A program made the position numbers and the translations under genes. A stretch of 64,000 nt of DNA. It comes from Asterias rubens (taxonomy: Eukaryota > Echinodermata > Asteroidea > Forcipulatida > Asteriidae). The stretch spans positions 3,457,691 through 3,521,690 of the forward strand of contig NC_047078.1 of the NCBI RefSeq assembly GCF_902459465.1, written 5' to 3'. Shown piece after piece: positions 20,225-27,835 of this stretch. A model generated the notes under the pieces. It did not search any database. It had not been told where the DNA came from and saw only the letters and a list, made by a program, of their open reading frames with translations. How positions within the stretch are numbered: the first letter of the stretch is position 1; every line of letters starts with the position of its first letter.

Positions 20225-20306
20225 TGGCAGCAGTGGGATTCGAACCCACGCCATCGAAATGACTGGTGCCTTAAACCAGCGCCTTAGACCGCTCGGCCAC
20301 GCTACC
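20225..20306 (-). tRNA. tRNA-Leu(AAG), array unit 42
   Basis: One acceptor-stem change giving G-U (plus strand gcagtggg). Confidence 0.87.
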
Positions 20307-20374
20307 TTAATGAAAGACTTTGAAGAGGCTAAGTACAAAAACGAACACATCTGTGTTTTAAATGAAAAACAAGT

Positions 20375-20456
20375 TGGCAGCAGTGGGATTCGAACCCACG
20401 CCATCGAAATGACTGGTGCCTAAAACCAGGGCCTTAGACCACTCGGCCATACTACC
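20375..20456 (-). tRNA. tRNA-Leu(UAG), array unit 43
   Basis: Changes ccagggcc, gaccactcgg and acceptor GGTAGTA. The anticodon and T arms are intact. Confidence 0.75.
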
Positions 20457-20523
20457 TTGATGATATAGTTTTAAGAGGCTAAATACATAATTAAAATATC
20501 TGTGTTTTAAACGAAAAACAAGT

Positions 20524-20605
20524 CGGCAGCGTTGGGTTTCGAAGCCACGCCGTCGAAATGACTGGTGCCTTAAACCAGCACCTTAGACCGCTCGGCCACG
20601 CTACC
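20524..20605 (-). tRNA. tRNA-Leu(AAG), array unit 44, altered T arm
   Basis: Duplicate of unit 37 at 1045 bp, with the same altered B box and G discriminator. Confidence 0.52.
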
Positions 20606-20671
20606 TTAAAGAAAGACTTTTAAGATGCTCAATTAAAATTGAAAAAAGTATGTTTTAAACGAAAAACAAGT

Positions 20672-20753
20672 TGTCAGCGGTGGGATTCGAACCCACGCCA
20701 TCGAAATGACTGGTGCCTAAAACCAGCGCCTTAGACCACTCGGCCACGCTACC
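20672..20753 (-). tRNA. tRNA-Leu(UAG), array unit 45
   Basis: One acceptor pair broken (3' strand CGCTGAC). Otherwise like unit 38, 1045 bp away. Confidence 0.7.
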
Positions 20754-20820
20754 TTAATGTAAGTATTTAAAGATGCTAAATTAAAAATGAAAACAAGTAT
20801 GTTTTAAACAAAAAACAAGT

Positions 20821-20902
20821 TGGCAGCGGTGGGATTCGAACCCACGCCATCCAAATGACTGGTGCCTTAAACCAGCGCCTTAGACCGCTCGGCCACGCTA
20901 CC
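20821..20902 (-). tRNA. tRNA-Leu(AAG), array unit 46
   Basis: Same single variable-loop change as unit 39, 1045 bp away. Confidence 0.88.
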
Positions 20903-20969
20903 TTAACAAAGACTTTGAAGAGGCTAAATACAAAAACGAAAACATCTTTGTTTTAAATGAAAAACAAGT

Positions 20970-21051
20970 TGGCAGCAGTGAGATTCGAACCCACGCCATC
21001 GAAATGACTGGTGCCTAAAACCAGGGCCTTAGACCGCTCGGCCATGCTACC
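20970..21051 (-). tRNA. tRNA-Leu(UAG), array unit 47
   Basis: Same variant as unit 40 (T-stem mismatch). Confidence 0.68.
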
Positions 21052-21119
21052 TTGATGATATACTTTTAAGAGGCTAAATACACAAATTAAAACTTCTGTG
21101 TTTTAAATGAAAAACAAGT

Positions 21120-21201
21120 TGGCAGCGGTGGGATTCGAACCCACGCCATCGAAATGACTGGTGCCTAAAACCAGGGCCTTACACCACTCGGCCATACTAC
21201 C
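21120..21201 (-). tRNA. tRNA-Leu(UAG), array unit 48
   Basis: D-loop changes (ttacaccactcgg), ccagggcc and acceptor GGTAGTA. The T arm is intact. Confidence 0.73.
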
Positions 21202-21268
21202 TTGATGATATAGTTTTAAGAGGCTAAATACATAATTAAAATATCTGTGTTTTAAACGAAAAACAAGT

Positions 21269-21350
21269 TGGCAGCGGTGGGATTCGAACCCACGCCATCA
21301 AAATGATTGGTGCCTTAAACCAGCGCCTTAGACCACTCGGCCACACTCCC
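21269..21350 (-). tRNA. tRNA-Leu(AAG), array unit 49
   Basis: One anticodon-stem pair is lost (CCAAT), the acceptor starts GGGAGTG and there is a variable-arm change. Similar to unit 27. Confidence 0.6.
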
Positions 21351-21417
21351 ATAATGAAATACTTTTAAGATGCTAAATTAAAATCGAAAAAAAGTATGTT
21401 TTAAACGAAAAACAAGT

Positions 21418-21499
21418 TGGCAGCGGTGGGATTCTAACCCACGCCATCGAAATGACTGGTGCCTTAAACCAGCGCCTTAGACCGCTCGGCCACGCTACC
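21418..21499 (-). tRNA. tRNA-Leu(AAG), array unit 50
   Basis: The T loop reads TTAGAAT, destroying the conserved C of the B box; the rest is consensus. Last unit before the assembly gap. Confidence 0.6.
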
Positions 21500-21542
21500 T
21501 TAATGAAAGATTTTTAAGATGCTAAATTAAAATCGAAAAAAA

Positions 21543-21642
21543 NNNNNNNNNNNNNNNNNNNNNNNNNNNNNNNNNNNNNNNNNNNNNNNNNNNNNNNNNN
21601 NNNNNNNNNNNNNNNNNNNNNNNNNNNNNNNNNNNNNNNNNN
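21543..21642. other. Assembly gap (100 N)
   Basis: Exactly 100 N, the usual placeholder for a gap of unknown size. It separates the tRNA array from the minisatellite, so both arrays may be longer in reality. Confidence 0.98.
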
Positions 21643-24090
21643 TGTCGTTTTTTCATTTTTAGGCTTATTTTTGATGAAAATGCTGGACTTACCCCTTTGT
21701 TTTTTTCATTTTTAGGCTTATTTTGATGAAAATGCTGGCTTCCCTTGTCGTTTTTCATTTTTAAGGCTTATTTTGATGAATGACTGGACTTACCCTTGTT
21801 GTTTTTTTGTTTTATTTTAGGCTTATTTTTGATGACAAGCTGCTTACCCTTTCGTTTTCATTTTAAGGCTATTTTTGAGACAATGAGGACTTACCCCTTG
21901 TCGTTTTTTCATTTTTAGGCTTACTTTTGATGAAAATGCTTGGCTTACCCCTTGTCGTTTTTTTCATTTTGAGGCCTATTTTTGATGACAATGCTGAACT
22001 AACTACCCTTGTCGTTTTTTCATTTTTAGGCTTATTTTGATGAAAATGCTTGGCTTACCCCTTGTCGTTTTACATTTTTAGGCCTATTTTAGATGAAAAT
22101 ACTTGACTTACCCCTTGTCGTTTTTTCATTTTTAGGCCTATTTGTGATGACAATGCTGAACTAACTAACCCCTTGTAGTTTTTTCATTTTTAGGCTTATT
22201 TTTGATGAAAATGTTTTTTGCAAATGTTTTTTGCATTTTTAGGCCTATTTTGATGAAAATGCTGGACTTACCCCTTGTCGTTTTTTCATTTTTAGGCTTA
22301 TTTTTGATGAAAATGCTGGACTTACGCCTTGTCGTTTTTTCATTTTAGGCTTATTTTTGATGAAATGCTGGACTTACCCCTTGTCGTTTTTCATTTTTAG
22401 GCTTATTTGTGATGAAAATGCTGGACTTACCACTTGTCGTTTTTTCATTTTTAGGCTTGTTTTTGATGAAAATGCTTGACTTACCCTTTGTCGTTTTTTC
22501 ATTTTTAGGCGAATTTTTGATGAAAATGCTGGACTTACCCCTTGTGTTTTTTTTCATTTTTAGGCCTATTTGTGATGACAATGCTGAACTAACTAACCCC
22601 TTGTAGTTTTTTCATTTTTAGGCTTATTTTTGATGAAAATGTTTTTTACATTTTTAGGCCTATTTTTGATGAAAATGCTGGACTTACCCCTTGTCGTTTT
22701 TTCATTTTTAGGCTTATTTTTGATGAAAATGCTGGACTTACCCCTTGTCGTTTTTTTCATTTTTAGGCTTATTTTTGATGAAAATGCTGGACTTACCCCT
22801 TGTCGTTTTTCATTTTTAGGCTTATTTTTGATGAAAATGCTGGACTTACCACTTGTCGTTTTTTCATTTTTAGGCTTGTTTTTGATGAAAATGCTGGACT
22901 TACCCCTTGTCGTTTTTTCATTTTTAGGCGAATTTTTGATGAAAATGCTTGGCTTACCCCTTGTCGTTTTTTCATTTTTAGGCGAATTTTTGATGAAAAT
23001 GCTGGACTTACCCCTTGTCGTTTTTAATTTTTAGGCTTATTTTTGATGAAAATGCTGGACTTAACCCTTGTCGTTTTTTTTTTTCATTTTTAGGCCTATT
23101 TGTGATGACAATGCTGAACTTACCCCTTGTAGTTTTTTCATTTTTAGGCTTATTTTTGATGAAAATGTTTTTTACATTTTTAGGTTTATTTTTGATGAAA
23201 TGCTGGACTTACCCCTTGTCGTTTTTCATTTTTAGGCTTATTTTTTATGAAAATGCTGGACTTACCCCTTGTCGTTTTTTTCATTTTTAGGCCTATTTTT
23301 GATGAAAATGCTGGACTTACCCCTTTTCGATTTTTCATTTTTAGGCTTACTTTTGATGAAAATGCTGGACTTACCCCTTGTCGTTTTTTTCATTTTTAGG
23401 CTTATTTTTGATGAAAATGCTGGACTTACCCCTTGTCGTTTTTTTCATTTTTAGGCCTATTTTTGATGACAATGCTGAACTAATCCCTTGTAGTTTTTTT
23501 CGTTTTTAGGCTTATTTTTGATGAAAATGTTTTTTACATTTTTAGGCCTATTTTTGATGAAAATGCTGGACTTACCCCTTGTCGTTTTTCATTTTAGGCT
23601 TATTTTTGATGAAAATGCTGGACTTACCCCTTGTCGTTTTTTCATTTTTAGGCTTATTTTTGATGAAAATGCTGGACTTACCCCTTGTCGTTTTTTTAAT
23701 TTTTAGGTCTATTTTTGATGAAAATGCTGGACTTACCCCTTGTCGATTTTTTCATTTTTAGGCATATTTTTGATGAAAATGCTGGACTTACCCCTTGTGG
23801 TTTTTTTTTCATTTTTAGGCCTATTTTTGATTAAAATGCTGGACTTACCCCTTGTGTGTGGGTTTTTTTTTTAGTTTTCTTTTTAGAATGCTGGACTTAC
23901 CTCTTGCCGTTTTTTTTTTAAGGCCTATTTTAGATGAAAATACTTGACTTACCCCTTGTCGTTTTTTAATTTTCAGGCCTTTTTCTGATGAAAATGCTGG
24001 ACTTACCCTTTGTCGTTTTTTAACTTTTAGGCCTATTTTTGATGCAAATGCTGGCCTTACCCAGTATCGTTTTTCCAAATTAAGGCCTAA
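21643..24090. repeat. ~55-bp minisatellite array
   Basis: Roughly 44 copies of a unit built from 'tttttgatgaaaatgctgg', 'acttaccccttgtcg' and 'ttttttcatttttaggc'. Some units differ in a regular way (gatgacaatgctgaact; short units with 'aaaatgttttttacattttt'), hinting at higher-order organisation. Copies degrade toward 24090. Because many units are 54 or 57 bp, chance open frames repeat MKMLDLPLVVFSFLG; I do not regard these as genes. On the minus strand each unit has a donor-like GGGGTAAGT, and on the plus strand an acceptor-like tttcatttttag. Confidence 0.95.
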
Positions 24091-24229
24091 TTGAAAACGT
24101 GGTATAGACGTAAAGGAACACAAGGTTTTTGAATGAAGAACATGTTCTACGTAGCAAGTAGTTACACACGTCGTGTTACCGCCAGCCAAATAGATAATTA
24201 TATCAAAATTAAACCAAATTTGTGCAAAG

Positions 24230-24523
24230 AGTTAGTCAGAGTGACGACCAGGCGTTCAGGGGACTCAAAGTCTGGTCGAAACCAGCGTGGTGATCACCCA
24301 TTAGAACCCTTAAGGGATTGGCAGTCCCGGTCCCTCCTTTACTCTCCCACTCCGGAATATCTTCATCCACACCTAATTTGGGGATAGACATGACGGACCC
24401 CAATCCATTACTGTTGTCAGCAGTAAAAGTCATGTCCCTGTTGGTACGGGTAGGATTCGAACCGGGTGTACCAGCTCTGGAACGCACGCATTTGAACGAT
24501 CCAGTGCACCTAGTGACCTAAGT
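24230..24523 (-). mobile_element. tRNA-derived SINE, ~290 bp
   Basis: The minus strand begins with a ~76-nt tRNA-like head (GGTCACTAGGTGCAC ... GGTTCGAATCC ... CGTACCA, 24447-24522). A GC-rich body of ~215 bp follows (GACATGACTTTTACTGCTG ... CCAATCCCTTAAGGG ... CACTCTGACTAAC). The open frame through the body is not supported as a gene. Confidence 0.7.
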
Positions 24524-24603
24524 GCCCGCTGGTGATTGAAGGTGATTTTAAACACTACTTAAATAATGAACTGCGATGACGGCAACGTCTTAATAAAAGA
24601 AAA

Positions 24604-24673
24604 CGCCAGGAGTGGGATTCGAACCGGGGGCAGCACTATTGAAAGCCAACCATTACCACATAGGCTACGTTCC
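24604..24673 (-). repeat. tRNA-like sequence
   Basis: The minus strand reads GGAACGTAGCCTATGTGG and ends GGTTCGAATCCCACTCC. It has the A/B-box layout of a tRNA but poor stems; SINE head or tRNA pseudogene. Confidence 0.55.
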
Positions 24674-25246
24674 ATTTACAACTATAGGCATAAGATTTGT
24701 CCTGTCTTTATCCAAAGAAATCAATACGAATTGACCTTTTTCAGATCGTAATTTGAAAAAAAAGACGTCTTAAACAAGAAATGTTTCTTAACATCCGAGT
24801 GAGAAATATTTTGTGAGTCAAAAAACGTCCAATTCAATACTTTTTCGATAAAACTTTAACTAAAATTTTAAAGTCAGGAATGAACCCAAGCATACTAGGA
24901 AAACACATGTAGAGAGCCATTTTTCTTATAAAGCAGATAAAAATATTGCTTTAAATTAGGCTACGTTCCATTTACAATTATAAGCATAAGATTTGTCCTG
25001 CATTTATCCGTACGATATCAATACGAATTGACCTTTTTTAGATCGTAATTTAAAAAAAGACGTCTTCAACAAGAAATGTTTCTTTACATCCAAGGGCGGA
25101 ATATTTTGTGAATCCAAAAACGTCAAATTCAATACTTTTTGGAGAAGACTTTAACTTAAATTTTAAAACCAGGAAGGAACCCAAACATACTAGGAAAACA
25201 AATGTAGAGATCCATAAAGCAGAGACAATTATTGCTTTAAATTAAC
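24660..25246. repeat. ~295-bp tandem duplication
   Basis: 24660-24956 and 24957-25246 are two diverged copies, both starting taggctacgttccatttaca and sharing 'cagatcgtaattt', 'gacgtctt', 'aatactttttcg' and 'catactaggaaaaca'. Non-coding. Confidence 0.8.
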
Positions 25247-25375
25247 ATGTCACCAGCCAAAATAACATTAGGTTTGATTTGGCTTGTGCATTCAATCTTT
25301 GCTTAGCAATTAAAGTAAATTTTGTCAAGCAACAATTTCTGCTTAACAGCTTCATGAAACTGGGTCTAGCTGATT
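25247..25375. mobile_element. Family D element, one end
   Basis: 'gtcaccagcc', 'tttgcttagca', 'atttctgcttaacagcttc' and 'atgaaactggg' match the arms of the family D elements at 31276-31525 and 55418-55656. Confidence 0.5.
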
Positions 25376-25907
25376 TGGATGTAAACAAATTATTTTGCAT
25401 TGAAAGCGTTTTCAAATACAATTGCAATTTGCAAAATTTTGACCCGAGGTTCTGGGACTTGTAAATTTCCCCAAATAGAGGGCTCTATGGAAAATAAGTA
25501 CATCACCGAAATTTAACTTCCTCTTAAAGAAAATGAGTTTTTAAACCTCTGTATCTTTTTGGGAGAAAAATACACAAAAACTCATAAAGACAGAAAGAAA
25601 ACAAAATGTCTGCACTAGTTAAAGTCGTAACTTAATTTTAAAAAAACTACAAAATGAGTTGGACAAATTTAGGAGTGAAATTCTGTATTGATTATCTATC
25701 ATTGTATTTCAATTCTTTACAAAAGTTACAGTACTTAAAACATTATCAAATTCTATCAATGAATCTTAAACATTATTAAAAGTCTTTGGAAGCCCCACTC
25801 AGTGGAGATTAATCTCCTCAAACGTTTCCTTTGAAGTAGGAACAAGTTTCTGAAGTTCTTTCCTTTATACAACCTGCCTAAAAAGACTGCCAAATCCTGA
25901 TTACTAA
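25376..25907. other. Non-coding AT-rich DNA
   Basis: No exon signal or named repeat. I searched here for upstream TRPC exons on the minus strand and saw none. Confidence 0.4.
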
Positions 25908-26286
25908 TTAAAGACACTGGACACCTTTGGTTATTGTCAAAGACAAGTCTTCTCACTAGGTGTATCTCAACATTTATTATGCTAAAAGTAACAAACCTCT
26001 GAAAACTTACACTCAATTGGTCGTCCAAGTTGCGAGATAATAATGGAAGAAAAAACACCCAACTTTCAGATGCTTGATTTCGGGACCTCAAATTCTAAAC
26101 TTGAGGTCTCAAAATCAAATTCGTGGAAAAATTACTTCTTTCTTGAAAACTACATCACTTCAGATAAGAGGTAGCTGTTTCTTACAATGGTTCATACTAT
26201 CGACCTCTCCACATTACTCGTTACCAAGTAAGGTTTTATGATAATAATTATTTTGAGTAACTACCAATAGTGTCCACTGCCATTAA
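25908..26286. mobile_element. Family A foldback element
   Basis: Left end ttaaagacactggacacctttgg, right end ccaatagtgtccactgccatta. The centre is gacctcaaat...acttgaggtc. Confidence 0.82.
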
Positions 26287-26378
26287 CAGGATAGAAGTTC
26301 TATAGATGCCTTGCTTATGACATCACACTTTCACTTCAATAAACCCTCATCCAGGTTCAAGTGAAGGTTACTGTTTGG

Positions 26379-26762
26379 TAAAGTCACTGGACACTATTGG
26401 TAATTGTCAAAGACTAGTCTTCTCACTTGGTGTATCTCAACATCTGCATAAAATAGCAAACCTGTGAAAATTTGAACTCAATTGGTCGCCGAAGTTGTAG
26501 GATAATAATAAAAGAAAAAACACCCTTGTCATACGGAGTTGTGTGCTTTCAGATGCTTGATTTCGAGACCTCAAATTCTAATTTTGAGGTCTCGAAATCA
26601 AGTCTGGGAAAATTACGTCTTTCTCGAAAACTACATCACTCAGAGGGAGCTGTTTCTCACAATGTTTTATACTATCAACCTCTCCCCATTACTTGTTACC
26701 AAGTAAGGTTTTATGCTCATAAATATTTTGAGTAATTTACCAATAGTGTCCACTGCCTTTAA
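26379..26762. mobile_element. Family A foldback element
   Basis: From taaagtcactggacactattgg to gtgtccactgcctttaa, with an intact central palindrome (tttcgagacctcaaa...tttgaggtctcgaaa). Confidence 0.85.
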
Positions 26763-27059
26763 AATTAATGGTAAGAAAAACCTTTTGATGGAAGCCTACG
26801 GCAGCATTTGATAGTTTAACGCACTTTGAGAAACATTTAACTCTAAAGAAATGTGGTTATGTAAAAAAAGAAAATGTTTTATGCCCCAAAATTTGAATCT
26901 GAGAAGAGTTACCGCATAACGCTTCTCAGATTTGGTATTTCTACTATGGATTATTCTTCCTGTGTGGGTTATTGATGCTCTGGTTTTTCCACAACATCTC
27001 AACAAAGAGACAACCTTTTAAAATGAAACCTCAAGATGTTAAGAGAGCACAAGTCTGAC

Positions 27060-27260
27060 AATATAGACGATTCATGATCAATAAACTACATTTACATGTA
27101 TTGTTTGAAGCTTTGCATGGTGTGGAGAAATAGGAAGAAACTATAAATAATTTAGTAGTAAACTTGCGGATACAACCATGTGTAAATCTCTTGAGTGAGT
27201 GTTGGCTCTGAGAAGAGCCAGTTTGGTCTTGACATTTCAAACAGTATACTCTCCCGAAGT
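27060..27260. mobile_element. Family I-like foldback fragment
   Basis: 'cttgcggatacaaccatgtgtaaatctct' followed by 'ggctctgagaagagcc' resembles 43805-43880 and 30460-30510. Lies just past the likely 3' end of the NIT2 gene. Confidence 0.4.
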
Positions 27261-27317
27261 TGAGCAGTATACTCTCCTGTTCGCAAAGATATTTTAACAC
27301 ATTGTTGAACCCGCAAG

Positions 27318-27330
27318 TTTATTATTTATT
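27318..27330 (-). promoter_or_regulatory. Candidate poly(A) signals of the NIT2 gene
   Basis: Two AATAAA words on the minus strand (AATAAATAATAAAC) about 370 bp past the NIT2 stop; the nearest strong candidates. Confidence 0.5.
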
Positions 27331-27696
27331 CATAGTTGCTTCCTACATTTACAAGGCGCTTTGAAATATTATGCAAAAGCAATTTGAATGAAATCCATGA
27401 AAACTGAACTAATGGCCTTATGGGCCTGAGATGACAAATTGCGACATTGATAAGTGATACAAATTTTCCTTATATCCAGTTTCATCTCACATAAACCGTT
27501 CAATGATAATTTAAAGAAGTTGGCAAGTCATGCATAATTCATCAAACAACGTTCCTTGCATATATGTATATCAATTAACTTTAACAAAATTGATACTTTT
27601 AATCTTAACCATAACATTGGCAAAATATCTTGCTATCAAAATATAATACTTTCCTGTAAAATTAATCAATCACGCCTAGAAGAATATAACTAACCT

Positions 27697-27835
27697 TTAA
27701 CCTTTGACCTCATACATATCAGACCTTTTCTGAGAACCGATAGGAATTTGAGTCCTAACCTCATCTACATAAGTCGGGTCAATCTCGGCATAGACAATCT
27801 TCTCGGAGGAATCTGCTTTGGCGATAACCTCACCC
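27697..27835 (-). CDS. nit2: NIT2 exon 9 (last)
   Basis: Starts after cttccag with the last base of a Trp codon. Reads [19 protein letters not shown] and ends [10 protein letters not shown], stop TAA at 27699-27697. Confidence 0.9.

Larger units (their letters stand above)
14004..21542 (-). repeat. Tandem array of tRNA-Leu genes, ~149-bp period
   Basis: Fifty-one head-to-tail units, each an 82-nt tRNA-Leu gene plus a ~67-bp spacer. Unit starts step by 147-152 bp. The tRNA has the Leu long variable arm (CAT-TTCG-ATG stem-loop), a GGTAGCG/CGCTGCC acceptor stem and discriminator A. Anticodons are AAG or UAG. The 3' flank in most units is CTTGTTTTTC, a Pol III T-run terminator ~4 nt past the gene. 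Spacers fall into a few types (for example 'gcatcttaaaagtctttcatt'). Duplicated blocks: units at 15186-15632 repeat at 15633-16079 (447 bp); 15783-16310 repeats at 16825-17352 (1042 bp offset); 17421-17654 resembles 18321-18552 (900 bp offset); 19479-20157 repeats at 20524-21201 (~1045 bp offset). The array ends at an assembly gap, so its true size is unknown. Confidence 0.95.

Noticed and set aside
14146-21499. Regularly spaced repeats that could suggest a CRISPR array
   Set aside because: Each unit folds as a tRNA-Leu with A and B boxes, the spacers are related to each other rather than unique, and the DNA is eukaryotic.
22409-23761. Repeated hydrophobic frame MKMLDLPLVVFSFLG in the minisatellite
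   Set aside because: Produced by 54- and 57-bp units of a satellite, with frame breaks every few units and other frames equally open.
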